A stretch of DNA of 64,000 bases from Methanosarcina acetivorans C2A (GTDB lineage: Archaea; Halobacteriota; Methanosarcinia; Methanosarcinales; Methanosarcinaceae). Each line of letters opens with the position of its first letter. Position 1 is the first letter of the stretch. Where the stretch lies: contig NC_003552.1 of NCBI RefSeq assembly GCF_000007345.1, positions 1,426,001 to 1,490,000 of the forward strand, given 5' to 3'. The notes under the pieces are model-generated. The model searched no databases. It was given only the letters and a program-made list of their open reading frames with translations, and was not told the origin of the DNA. This document shows positions 1 to 8,836 of this stretch, one piece after another. The translations under genes and the position numbers were made by a program.

Positions 1-981
1 GTGCTCCAGTTAAGCGACGGAAAGGTAGTAAGCCTTTCCGAAGTCTCAAAATTCGAGTTTCCTGACTCTGCAGGGCTGCTTACAAAGCCAACCCTGGTCT
101 GGCAGGTTTATTCCCCTGTTGCAGGCAGCCGGGATGTCCTTACTTCCTATCTTACGGGCGGCATGAGCTGGAATGCGGATTACATCGTGAAGACGAATGC
201 GGATGATACAAAGGCTGACATCCAGGGCTGGGTCAGTATTGACAATGAGGCAGGGACCACCTATGAGGATGCCAGGTTGAAGCTTGTTGCAGGAGAAGTC
301 CACCGCGTAACTGTACCTCAGCCTATGTACTATGATTATGTGGTTGAGACAGAAGAAGAAGTAGCGTATGATGGGGGAAAGGGTAGTTTTGTTGAAGAGT
401 CCCTCTTTGAGTACCACCTTTATACTCTTGAAAGGACGGCTACCCTGAAAAATAATCAGGTAAAGCAGATTTCCCTGCTCTCTGCGGATTCCGTGCCCGT
501 GGAAAAGGAACTTATCTTTGACGTTTCAAAAAGCGAGAATGTCCAGGCAGTCCTGAACCTCGAGAATTCCGAGGAAAAGGGTCTTGGAATGCCTCTCCCT
601 GCCGGAGTTGTGAGGGTCTATAAAAGCGATTCCGATGGGCAGCTCCAGTTCCTCGGAGAAGACAGTATAGACCACACCCCTAAAGACGAGGATGTCGAAG
701 TTGTTGTCGGAGATTCCTTTGATGTTACTGCCACAAGGACTCAAACCGACTACGACAAGGTAAGCAATGATGTCCGGCGGCAAAGTTATGAGGTTGAATT
801 AAAGAACCATAAATCCGAAGCCCAGACAGTCAGGATTGTGGAACATTTCTATGGTGACTGGGAAATTATCACAAGTTCCGATAGTTCTGAAAAGACGGAT
901 GCTTATACTGTCGAATGGGAAGTGACCGTGCCATCGGATGGTTCGAAAAAAGTCACTTTCACAGTGGAATACAGATATTGA
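1..981 (+). CDS. DUF4139 domain protein, C-terminal part (cut by window edge)
   Basis: This is an open frame from the first base that ends at TGA 981. It reads as a beta-rich protein with the layout of the DUF4139 (mucoidy-inhibitor-like) family: a segment around residues 48-60 (YLTGGMSWNADYIVK), then an immunoglobulin-like C-terminal region ending in a TFTVEYRY strand. A GTG sits at base 1, but the usual N-terminal coiled-coil half of the family is missing, so the gene probably begins before the window. Such proteins are often exported or surface-linked in archaea, but no signal peptide is visible here. The role is unknown. It converges with the ABC operon that ends at 1236. Confidence 0.6.
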   Translation: MLQLSDGKVVSLSEVSKFEFPDSAGLLTKPTLVWQVYSPVAGSRDVLTSYLTGGMSWNADYIVKTNADDTKADIQGWVSIDNEAGTTYEDARLKLVAGEVHRVTVPQPMYYDYVVETEEEVAYDGGKGSFVEESLFEYHLYTLERTATLKNNQVKQISLLSADSVPVEKELIFDVSKSENVQAVLNLENSEEKGLGMPLPAGVVRVYKSDSDGQLQFLGEDSIDHTPKDEDVEVVVGDSFDVTATRTQTDYDKVSNDVRRQSYEVELKNHKSEAQTVRIVEHFYGDWEIITSSDSSEKTDAYTVEWEVTVPSDGSKKVTFTVEYRY

Positions 982-1061
982 GTTTCCAAAGCTAGTGAAC
1001 TCCTGATTCAATATACTGAAAATGTCCAGGGTTCCAACCGGATGAAAAATTTTTGAGAAAT

Positions 1062-1091
1062 TAATTAAGAGGGTTCATACCTTCTTAATTA
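1062..1091. terminator. Perfectly placed hairpin between converging genes
   Basis: TAATTAAGA and TCTTAATTA arms flank a short GGG-N5-CCT-type centre, giving a stem of about 12 bp 80 bases after the DUF4139 stop codon and about 145 bases before the converging operon end. It could end or stabilise transcripts from either side. The remaining bases from 982 to 1235 show no gene. Confidence 0.4.
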
Positions 1092-1235
1092 GTTTCCTCC
1101 GTTCGGTGCTGGTAGTTTTGATTTTCGTATTCTTTTTACCGATTAATTTGATAACCTCATATGAGATTATTCACGATTGGAGGTGTCGTTTTTTCGAAAA
1201 CATCTGCAGAAGGCAGGGTACATAAATTAATTCCT

Positions 1236-2312
1236 TCATTGGGGGTTTAATATTAAGTCCAGCTCCTCTTCACTTAATTCATAATTGTAAAATGTAGAAT
1301 AAAACTTTCTTGTCTCAGCATTCATATCCAGGTCTTCGAAAAGTTCGGGATGGGTAATTTTTGCCGACCACAGTGTTTGCATCGCCGTCTCTGCGCTTCT
1401 TACTCCCCACAGGTAAACGCCTTTTGGGTTGACATAGATCTTTCCGGTTTTAACCGCGGAGATATCATGATACTGATCGTTTGTCAGCAGTTCCTCCTTT
1501 GTCTTGCTATCCCTTGTTACTATGATATCGGGATTCTGCGTAATCAGATCTTCCATTGAGATAGTGCCGCGTTCTTTGACTCCGGCTTCGGCCGCAACAT
1601 TTATTCCTCCGGCATTTTCAATCCATGAGGTAGTGATCGAACCGATCCCCTCGGTGGAAAGAATATCCGCTCCGGCAACGAATACTTTTACTTTTTCTTC
1701 ATCAGTAAGGTTTTTTGTTCTTTCCGTAACATAATTTAAATTCCCGTCATAATAATTGCAGAACTCCTCAGCTTTTTTATATTCTTCTTCTCCAAACAGG
1801 TCGCCTACAAGCAAAACCTCTTTTTTAATGTCTTCCGGACTCTGGTTTCTTATGTCCAGATCAACAAGTCCGTATTCTTCGGCGTCATCAAGATTTCCAA
1901 TGATAACATCCGGATCTAATTTGACCAATTCTTCAAAGTTGACATCCTGGCCTGTAACAAAGATGGTTTCTACTTCAGTAATTCGGGGATATATCTTTAC
2001 GAACATTTCGTTCTGTTGAACGACAGAAGCTGTTCCGACCAGCTTGTCAGCGCCTCCGACCATAAACACGATCTGATTTCCCGCTCCGTTTGCTACTACG
2101 CTTTTTACTTCCTTCGGAATTGTCCACACCACTCCGTCCATATCCGTTATGGTTCTGGTTTCCGCCTCCGCGTCAGTTTCCTGCCCTGTGCCTTTTACTG
2201 TGGGTGTTTCGGCTGATGTTTCTACCACATCATTTGTTTGCTGTAAACATCCGCTTATCAGCAGGCAGGGCAGCAAAATAAGCAGAACTAGCGTTATTTT
2301 TATTGTTTTCAT
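1236..2312 (-). CDS. Metal/chelate ABC transporter substrate-binding lipoprotein
   Basis: This protein binds a metal chelate or oxyanion outside the membrane for the permease and ATPase encoded just upstream. The start at ATG 2312 gives a typical lipoprotein signal (MKTIKITLVLLILLP, then LLISGC, the lipobox Cys). A GGAG lies 9 bases before it. An in-frame ATG at 2396 overlaps the ATPase stop codon but would add 28 residues ahead of the signal. The body has the two-lobe TroA/BtuF-type fold marks: TITDMDGVVWTIP near the N terminus, then NPDIIVTRDS, then the family ending FYSTFYNYELSEEELDLIL. It is the last gene of the minus-strand operon. Substrate is not known; iron chelate, cobalamin, molybdate and vanadate are all possible for this fold. 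Confidence 0.85.
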   Translation of the reverse strand: MKTIKITLVLLILLPCLLISGCLQQTNDVVETSAETPTVKGTGQETDAEAETRTITDMDGVVWTIPKEVKSVVANGAGNQIVFMVGGADKLVGTASVVQQNEMFVKIYPRITEVETIFVTGQDVNFEELVKLDPDVIIGNLDDAEEYGLVDLDIRNQSPEDIKKEVLLVGDLFGEEEYKKAEEFCNYYDGNLNYVTERTKNLTDEEKVKVFVAGADILSTEGIGSITTSWIENAGGINVAAEAGVKERGTISMEDLITQNPDIIVTRDSKTKEELLTNDQYHDISAVKTGKIYVNPKGVYLWGVRSAETAMQTLWSAKITHPELFEDLDMNAETRKFYSTFYNYELSEEELDLILNPQ

Positions 2313-2395
2313 ATTAAATTTCTCCATGATGATTATTGATAATCGTAGTTGCAGCTTCGTAGTTGCAGCTCCCTTTTTGTGGTATAAATTGAACA

Positions 2396-3178
2396 TCAGC
2401 TCAGCATCGGAATACAGGTTTTAATTGAATCGCCATTTTTGCCAGTAACACTTGCAACCATTATGTCAACTCCATATGCGGAGCGCAGGTTGTTTTCGGT
2501 TACTATTTCGTGGGCAGCCCCAATTTCAAAGATCCCGTTTCTTTGTAAAAGTGCTACTTTCGTCGAGCAGAGAAAAGCGTGATCCGGTGAATGTGATGTC
2601 ATTATCACACCCAGGCCCGTCTTTGCCAGAGTAACTATTCTTTCCAGAACCCTTACCTGATTGCCGTAATCGAGGTTTGAAGTGGGCTCATCCATAAATA
2701 AAATTTTTGGCTGTTGGGCAAGGGCTCTTGCAATAAGGACCATCTGCCTTTCCCCCCCGCTGATATCCGTATACACTTTATCCTTCAGGTATGTAATTCC
2801 GAGCAAATCCAGGTTCTCTTCCGCAATTACGGTATCTTTTTTTGTCGGAGAGGCACAGGCCCCTAAGTATGGGGTTCGTCCCATAAGCACAACCTCTAAA
2901 ACGGTAAACGGAAATGGAGGGGTATGGGCCTGCGGGACATACCCTATTACCTTTGCAAAGTCTTTTTTTGACCATTTCTTCACGTTCTCCCCGTCCAGGA
3001 GAATTTCTCCACTTTGCAGTGCCAGAAGGCCTAAAATAGTTTTGAACAGGGTTGTTTTCCCCACACCGTTTGGACCCAAAAGGCACATAATTTCCCCGGA
3101 TTTGATTTTCATCGAAATATTGCTGACAATTGTTTTTTTCCCATAACCGCAATTGGCATTGACAACTTTCAGTTCCAT
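2396..3178 (-). CDS. FecE/BtuD-type ABC transporter ATPase
   Basis: This is the cytoplasmic ATPase of a FecCD-family importer. Walker A is GPNGVGKTT (about residues 35-43), the Q-loop region is VPQAHTPPFPF, the signature is ISGGERQ, Walker B is ILFMDEPTS, and the switch histidine lies in MTSHSPDHA. The length of 260 residues is normal. It overlaps the end of the permease gene by 10 bases, and its stop shares a base with a downstream ATG (TGATG), so translation of the operon is likely coupled. The close paralogue at 40.3 kb serves a second system with the same layout. Confidence 0.92.
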   Translation of the reverse strand: MELKVVNANCGYGKKTIVSNISMKIKSGEIMCLLGPNGVGKTTLFKTILGLLALQSGEILLDGENVKKWSKKDFAKVIGYVPQAHTPPFPFTVLEVVLMGRTPYLGACASPTKKDTVIAEENLDLLGITYLKDKVYTDISGGERQMVLIARALAQQPKILFMDEPTSNLDYGNQVRVLERIVTLAKTGLGVIMTSHSPDHAFLCSTKVALLQRNGIFEIGAAHEIVTENNLRSAYGVDIMVASVTGKNGDSIKTCIPMLS

Positions 3179-4212
3179 TTTGCTTTCCTCCTTTCTTTTA
3201 GTAAAAGATACAGGAAAAACGGCGCTCCTAGAAGTGCTGTTAATATCCCCAGTGGTATTTCTGCTGAGAAAGCGTTTCTTGCAACGTCATCAACAATCAA
3301 CAGAAACGAACCGCCCACAAACATGGATGCAAAAAGAAGGTGTTTGTAATTGGGTCCGACAAACTGTCTTGCGATATGAGGAACAATAAGCCCTATCCAG
3401 CCAATCATTCCGCTTATCGAAACGGATGATGCGACAAGTAGCGTGGAAGAAAAAATAATTATTGACCTCACTTTTTTTGTATCCACTCCCATCGCCTGTG
3501 CCTCTTCATCCCCAAAGGCCAAAACATTCAGTTTCCATCTTAAAAATAATAAGGGGATCATACCCAATACGGTCGGGATCAACAAAATGAGGACATCTTT
3601 TCTTGTTATCGATGCCAGACTTCCCATTAGCCAGAATGTTATGGCAGGCAGCTTTTCGTCCGTATCGGCAACATATTTCGTCATTGAGGTAAATGCCGCG
3701 AACATTGTCGAAACAACCATTCCGGTCAAAACCATTGTCAGTGTCGCATTATCTCCATGCCCTACAATTTTACTTATGGTGTAACTGAGTAGAACGGCTC
3801 CGAGTCCGAATAATAATGAAGACATCTGTATGCCGGCAGTTCCAAATGAAAGTAATATTGCTACTGCTGCTCCAAATCCGGCTCCATGTGACGCTCCCAG
3901 GATGTCCGGAGATACCATTGGATTTTTAAACATTCCCTGATACGCGGCTCCTGCAGTAGCCAGGTTGGCACCGATAAGTATCGCGGCAATTATCCTTGGC
4001 AGTCTTACCTTAAACAGAATCGTGTCAGCCGTATCAGGCAAAGTGTAATCAACATTTGCAATTTTGCCTGCCACTGCCATTATTAGCTGACCCGGGGTAA
4101 TCGTGTATCTTCCTATATATACAGAAATGAAAAATGTTAAGATAAGTACAATCGCCAGAAGTGTCAATACAGGCAGCTCAAATTCTTTTTTATTTCGCAA
4201 AAAAAATTCCAT
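3169..4212 (-). CDS. FecCD-type ABC transporter permease
   Basis: A polytopic membrane protein of 347 residues with about ten hydrophobic segments, starting with a short cytoplasmic tail (MEFFLRNKKEFELP). Conserved FecCD-family motifs are visible: LPRIIAAILIGANLATAGAA, NPMVSPDILGASHGAGFGA, GWIGLIVPHIAR and EIPLGILTALLGAPFFLYLL. It forms the dimeric channel for metal chelates or oxyanions and pairs with the ATPase whose gene overlaps its 3' end. The 174-base gap after the upstream binding-protein gene holds no other gene. Confidence 0.92.
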   Translation of the reverse strand: MEFFLRNKKEFELPVLTLLAIVLILTFFISVYIGRYTITPGQLIMAVAGKIANVDYTLPDTADTILFKVRLPRIIAAILIGANLATAGAAYQGMFKNPMVSPDILGASHGAGFGAAVAILLSFGTAGIQMSSLLFGLGAVLLSYTISKIVGHGDNATLTMVLTGMVVSTMFAAFTSMTKYVADTDEKLPAITFWLMGSLASITRKDVLILLIPTVLGMIPLLFLRWKLNVLAFGDEEAQAMGVDTKKVRSIIIFSSTLLVASSVSISGMIGWIGLIVPHIARQFVGPNYKHLLFASMFVGGSFLLIVDDVARNAFSAEIPLGILTALLGAPFFLYLLLKERRKAKWN

Positions 4213-4386
4213 TACTATGCAACCTCCTGACCTGAAGACCTCGTTTGTCGGACATGGTATTATGGAATCTGCTGCCGCAATGGATATTTCCGATAGCGTC
4301 GGTTTCTACATGAGCTCCGGTATATAAGGATCCAAAGAACCCGGTTTCCGGGATCAAAACCGGAAATTTTCCCTTCTCGCTCATGT

Positions 4387-5478
4387 TCAGGTCCCTGCCT
4401 GAGGGTTAAGGAGCATATCCAGTTCTTCATCCGTGAGCTCATAGTGGAAGAATTCCGAGTAGAACTCACGGGTCAGCCCGGAGAGGTCCGTATCTGCAAA
4501 AAGATCCGGATACAGCATTTTTGCAGTCCAGGCAGTCCCTATTATGAGGTGAGGACCCTGGGGCCTATCGATCCAGCAGAAAGGATTCTGAGGGGCAAGG
4601 TATACCCGTTTGTTCCGGACAGCATCCACACTTGTCCATAGAGAGTCAGAATATACGGATGCGTAAAACTGCGGATTGGAAGTGATAATTATCTCAGGGT
4701 TCCAGTCCATGACCTGTTCTATTGAAACCTGGGTCATGCCGGTTCCGGACTTGAGGGGGCAGTCGGCAACATTGATGCCCCCGCAGATATCAATGAGCTG
4801 GGAGTGTGGAGAACCCGAAGGGTCGGTCATCAGGCCTTTCGGGCCTTCGGCATAGTAAACCCGTACTTTTTCATCTTCGGGAATGTCTTTTACAGTGCTG
4901 TTGATCTCGTTGAGGATTGAACTGCGGAACTCGATCAGTTTTTCGGCCCTGGCTTCACAATCGAGCAGCTTACCCGTATATTCGATAGTGGGATCGGATT
5001 GTGTCACAAGGAGAATAGAATCATCAATAACCACCACCGGGATTCTGCCAAGACTTTCCTGCCTGCGTTCTATGGCTTCATTGATTTGTCCTTCCGTGGA
5101 GGTACTTTCAATAACAATATCAGGATGCATTTCGATAATGGTTTCATAATTTCCGGTTTTGGATCCTAACCAGTTTCCTATTACAGGCAGGTTTGAGTAA
5201 TTCTCATCCATGAAGGGTTGGGTGAGATTTTGTTTGGAGTTCCAGCCCGCAAGTTTCTCCGGGGCGAGCATATACACAAGGATGGTGGAAGGCGAAGAAG
5301 TACCTATAGTCGAGGATATTTCCGCAGGCACGGTTAATTGCCTGCCCAGCATGTCGGTGATATGCACAGTGCTTGAGTTCGGAACAACCTGTTGATCTGC
5401 ATTTCCTGCACATCCACTGAAAGCAACAACTAGAACCAGAAGATAAAGTATCAATGTTGTACCTATTTTTCCACCCAT
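4387..5478 (-). CDS. Metal/chelate ABC transporter substrate-binding lipoprotein, first gene of operon
   Basis: A second binding protein of the TroA/BtuF type for the same importer. The open frame extends to 5637, but that stretch carries the promoter-linked palindrome at 5512-5533, so the start at ATG 5478 is chosen. It gives a clean lipoprotein signal (MGGKIGTTLILYLLVLV, then FSGC). The body includes VHITDMLGRQLTVP, WNPEIIITSNP, and the family ending FYSEFFHYELTDEELDMLL. Its promoter carries elements A and B, shared with the nitrogenase operons, so this uptake system is probably induced together with the alternative nitrogenases. Two binding proteins for one permease suggests a broadened or two-form substrate range. 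Confidence 0.85.
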   Translation of the reverse strand: MGGKIGTTLILYLLVLVVAFSGCAGNADQQVVPNSSTVHITDMLGRQLTVPAEISSTIGTSSPSTILVYMLAPEKLAGWNSKQNLTQPFMDENYSNLPVIGNWLGSKTGNYETIIEMHPDIVIESTSTEGQINEAIERRQESLGRIPVVVIDDSILLVTQSDPTIEYTGKLLDCEARAEKLIEFRSSILNEINSTVKDIPEDEKVRVYYAEGPKGLMTDPSGSPHSQLIDICGGINVADCPLKSGTGMTQVSIEQVMDWNPEIIITSNPQFYASVYSDSLWTSVDAVRNKRVYLAPQNPFCWIDRPQGPHLIIGTAWTAKMLYPDLFADTDLSGLTREFYSEFFHYELTDEELDMLLNPQAGT

Positions 5479-5511
5479 AGAGATACCTGACAAACTTTTG
5501 AGTATATAGTT

Positions 5512-5533
5512 GTTATGTTCGAATAAACATAAT
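5512..5533. promoter_or_regulatory. Element B palindrome (metal ABC operon leader)
   Basis: A 22-bp palindrome of the form GTTATGTTC-N4-AAACATAAT, 34 bases before the chosen start at 5478. It matches palindromes at anfH, the anf operon, vnfH and the 42-kb operon. It lies 111 bases from element A, farther than the 14-20 bases seen elsewhere. Confidence 0.65.
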
Positions 5534-5644
5534 GCAAGTCGATGTCCTATCTTATGAGAAATTGAAAAACGCTGTCGAACATGGTTATTTAATAATTCCT
5601 GCGTTTTTGTAGCGTTTTTCGAATTTTCACGCTTCATATATTAT

Positions 5645-5667
5645 AGGAAAACGGTTACCTATTTCCT
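5645..5667 (-). promoter_or_regulatory. Element A palindrome with TATA box (metal ABC operon promoter)
   Basis: Read on the minus strand this is AGGAAA-TA-GGT-A-ACC-GT-TTTCCT, the most symmetric copy in the window. It is preceded by an AT-rich TATA box (ATTTATAT, about 5679-5686). Its place between TATA box and the likely transcription start fits a repressor operator. Confidence 0.65.
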
Positions 5668-5989
5668 AGTAATCATATAAATATTTTTTTATTCGTGTGG
5701 AACTCGAATACTCTGCAAACATTATCACAAAATATGCGCGTATCTCTTCCATATCAGAATTTATCATAAGAGGAAAGGTCTGAGGCCTCTGAGTTTAGGT
5801 CGCAAAAAAATAGCTCTTAATCTTGAAAACAACAAAGTAAGGAGTTGTAACTCTCGACAAACTGGATCAATAAACGAGTTGATCCCAAGAAGGCCTTCAG
5901 AACTGAGACTTTCTCTTGGATGGATATTCATTTCCGGCTGACTGTACTAATTTTTCAATAAATTATTTCTTTCGATTCCTTTGTGGCAA

Positions 5990-6437
5990 AAAAACAGTCT
6001 ATTTCCCTGTTTTGAGGATGCTGTTCCGATGAGCTATGTATGGCACAACGGTTCTGTTTATTTTCGTGGAACGGGTTCAGGTAAGAAAGAAGATCTTCTT
6101 TCCCAAAATCCACCTGTTTGTTTTACAATATATAGGGAACAGGGTATCGTGACTGACCCGGTGCCCTGTCACGCTGATACGGCATATATGAGCGTAATGC
6201 TTTTTGGAAAGTGAAAAAGTGATTGACCAGGAAGAAGCTGCTGAGGCTCTCCAGAAACTGGTTGACAAATATATGCCGAAGTACTACAGTAACCCCTTGA
6301 CCAGCACCTTTATTGAGAAGTATAGATCTTCACTTGATGGGAATGCAGTTTCGGTTTATCGAATAACTCCGCAGTGGATGACAGCCAAAGAAAACTCGGT
6401 AGAATCTGGCAAATTGTTTAACCTGGAAGCGCAGTAA
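5990..6437 (+). pseudogene. PNPOx-like flavin-binding protein relic, 5'-truncated and frameshifted
   Basis: This stretch matches the intact gene at 12658-13191 nearly throughout its last three quarters: the first frame carries VPMSYVWHNGSVYFRGTGSG and DPVPCHADTAYMSVM, and the second ends in RITPQWMTAKENSVES. About 2 bases are missing near 6212 (GGAAAG-TGAAAA against GGAAAGGCTGAAAA), which shifts the frame, and the N-terminal 40 codons are gone. Together with the anfO relic at 8095-8624 it repeats the convergent PNPOx-anfO arrangement of the working iron-only nitrogenase locus, so a whole block was duplicated and has decayed. Confidence 0.85.
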
Positions 6438-6686
6438 CTACGCGCTGTAGTCACACGAAACAAAGGTACTTTGGGAGAAATTCATGAAGAATTAGTCTGT
6501 TGGATTCACAATCAAGAAAACAAATTTTAATAAAGCCGAACTGGTTAATCCCACATGCTCGTGAAGTTTGCACTTTTTCATAAGGGATAAAGGAAGCTAC
6601 CTTCAATCAGATATGAAAGCTCTGTGCGAGTTGTTGGGGATTAACCAGAGGGTCTTGCCCTTTATTTGTTTCAGTTTAAAAGTATG

Positions 6687-6797
6687 GGACTTACGCAGTT
6701 GAATGAAAAACCAATAAATTTTAACTGAAACATCTGGAGACAGCTTTTAATCTCAGTGCTTTTCGAGTTTGATTTAGTTTCTCAAGTACGTAAGTCC
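6687..6797. mobile_element. MITE-like element with GGACTTACG ends
   Basis: A 111-bp stretch with inverted ends (GGACTTACGCAGTTGA on the left; GGACTTACGTACTTGA reading in from the right). A further copy of the right-hand end starts at about 7536 (GGACTTACGTACTTGAGAG). There is no coding capacity, so it looks like a non-autonomous insertion or an IS remnant. The rest of 6438-6871 shows no gene. Confidence 0.5.
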
Positions 6798-6871
6798 TGT
6801 GTATTTTTGCCGGATTTGATCCGTAGCCCATCTTGTAATTTTACAAACTAGTTATTATTTTTTTAATTACA

Positions 6872-7246
6872 TCAGGTTCCATTAGTTTCATTAGTTACAG
6901 TTGCATTTTCAGGTATTGAATTATTTATGAGATCGGTCAACTTAGAAAAATCCACAAAATTTGAAGGAGAAACAGGACCATTTGTTGAATTTAACGTATT
7001 ATTCATGAGATTGATTACCTCAGAAATATTCTCAAGATCTGAAGGAGAAACAGAACTATTTGTTGAATTCCCTGTCGTATTCCCATCAGTTGCGTTTCCT
7101 CTAATTTCGTCCCAATCTATGTTTTCCCAATTCCGCTGCATATCCTCTGGTATATTCCATGCAGCAAGTGCATTCCCTGTTAATGCTGTACAAATTAACA
7201 TCCCTACAAATAGGGATAGTGCTTTTGTTCCTTTATATTTACTCAT
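6872..7246 (-). CDS. Small secreted Asn-rich protein of unknown function
   Basis: This 124-residue protein has a classical signal peptide (MSKYKGTKALSLFVGMLICT, then cleavage near ALA-AW), so it should be exported. The mature part is short, acidic and rich in Asn and Thr. It contains an imperfect internal repeat (SPSDLENISEVINLMNNTLN against SPSNFVDFSKLTDLINNSIP) and several NxS/T sequons suitable for archaeal N-glycosylation. No known domain is recognised. It lies inside the decayed block between two mobile-element-like repeats, and nothing nearby suggests a partner. Confidence 0.6.
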   Translation of the reverse strand: MSKYKGTKALSLFVGMLICTALTGNALAAWNIPEDMQRNWENIDWDEIRGNATDGNTTGNSTNSSVSPSDLENISEVINLMNNTLNSTNGPVSPSNFVDFSKLTDLINNSIPENATVTNETNGT

Positions 7247-7593
7247 ACTTTTTACCCCCGTATCAAATTTAGTTAATATAACTTAAGTTATAATTTTACA
7301 TTTTTTTAGTCAAATAGTTCAGTCAGAAACAAACCGAGTACGACGATATTATACTCAAATCTGACTATTAAATCCCAGAAATAACTTTAAAACCCCACAC
7401 TTAACTATTAGAATTCAAGTGATATAATATATAAAGAAACATGGATTAGAAAGGAAAATTTTTATTAAATATATGAAACCCATCAATATAGAAAATCCAT
7501 CAAATAATTGCACGAAAAATAAATTAGTCCGGACTTACGTACTTGAGAGACTAAATCATGAACGACAGATATTGATGTCAAAAACGTGATTTA

Positions 7594-7724
7594 GAGCTTA
7601 TCCAAAAAGTGGTTGCCTGCTATAACTTTTACAATCTGCAATATGCAAAACCGGAACGGATGCCCTAATCCTATAGACCTTACAAGTTTTACAACATGCA
7701 GTTATTGACTTTTCGGATAGGCTC
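7594..7724. mobile_element. MITE-like element with GAGCCTATCC-type ends
   Basis: A 131-bp stretch with inverted ends (GAGCTTATCCAAAAAGT and, reading in from the right, GAGCCTATCCGAAAAGT). Its inside is not coding. Ends of this sort are familiar from Methanosarcina insertion elements. It sits beside a GGACTTACG end at 7536, suggesting nested insertions. Confidence 0.55.
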
Positions 7725-7784
7725 TTAGACTGTTGAAGGTTTAATACATATGATTTTTCAGTTCAACCGTATTCCTATCATTTT

Positions 7785-7875
7785 TAATAGCAGTTTTCTA
7801 CCCTCTGCCTTCATCGAAGAGGTCCTGTAAAGTGACTTTCCAGCACCCTTTTTACCACCTATCGTGAGTCCCATG
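7785..7875 (-). pseudogene. Possible P-loop ATPase N-terminal relic
   Basis: On the minus strand this reads MGLTIGGKKGAGKS, resembling the deviant Walker A start of MinD/CooC/NifH-type ATPases (GGKGGVGKS), followed by unrelated or degraded sequence. There is no long frame. It may be a remnant of another gene of the duplicated block. The match is short, so chance is possible. Confidence 0.3.
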
Positions 7876-8094
7876 TATTAAAATCAGTGCTTTGGATTAT
7901 ACTTGTCTATCAAGTCCAGATGGCAGTCCACATTAGGCTGAACGAGCCTCAAAGAATCAAGTTTGAACTTGCTGTTTCCGGAAAATTCCCGCCTTTCACG
8001 GAGTCTGCGCACGCACTATCCTGACTGTCTTCCTATTCTGCGATTAGTTCACAGTTCCATATTCAAACCCCATGGATCTTAAATCTGTGACAAA

Positions 8095-8624
8095 CTACTT
8101 TGGAATATGACTACAAACGACATCCGGCCTGTTGAATTTTTCATTTTTCAGATGGGGGATCAGAATTTTCCTTGAACTCAACCCCGGATTCTTTAACATG
8201 ATTTCTTCCATATTAATAGAAAAATCCCCTTTATTCATACCAGGTTTCAAAAATTCCATGATATCGAACTTACGGGGTTCTTTCTGTCGCTCCTCAATTG
8301 CCTCAAGCATTTCTTTTTTGATTGGATCAAGGACATCAAGCACGTCACTTTCCACAAGGAATATGTCAAAACCTGCTGCTTGAAAGGCGCCGGACGCTAT
8401 CCCCGGAATTTCACTTGCAACCACTATTTTTACATCACCAAGTTGCTTTATGGTATCCGCCACAGCCATGCGTACCGCAGCCATGCCTTTCGCGTTGCAA
8501 ACTTTATTTTCAAAACGGCTCAGGACTTTCCATTTCCCCCGTCTTCCTCATATGTTGCAATGAATTCCGGTTCAAATATTGAACTGGTTTGTTGGTTATC
8601 GTTTTCCACAACTGCAATTTTCAA
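8095..8624 (-). pseudogene. anfO pseudogene (single-base frameshift)
   Basis: A second copy of the AnfO-family gene at 13308-13997. The TTG start after GGAGGACATGTC, the N-terminal MKIAVVEND, and the C-terminal part (SRKILIPHLKNEKFNRPDVV, then CSHIPK) are all recognisable. One base is missing near 8533-8541 compared with the intact gene (CCATTTCCCCC against CCATTCTCCTCC), which puts the N-terminal third out of frame. The C terminus is also about 50 residues shorter. The remaining open frame of 129 codons begins inside the gene and has no ribosome-binding site of its own. Confidence 0.8.
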
Positions 8625-8836
8625 GACATGTCCTCCTTGCATGTTGAAATTCATGATAGGTTCAGGTATCATCAAAACAATTGATCGCCGTTGCAACGAT
8701 CTGCTCTATTCGCCTACAATCCTGTGGAATTAATTCTGCAATCAAAGGAATATACGTTTGCGACAACGTGAACATACCCAGTTGCTATGGGGTGCGCTAG
8801 CACAACTTTGATTTTACTGTAATAATCTGGATGTAA

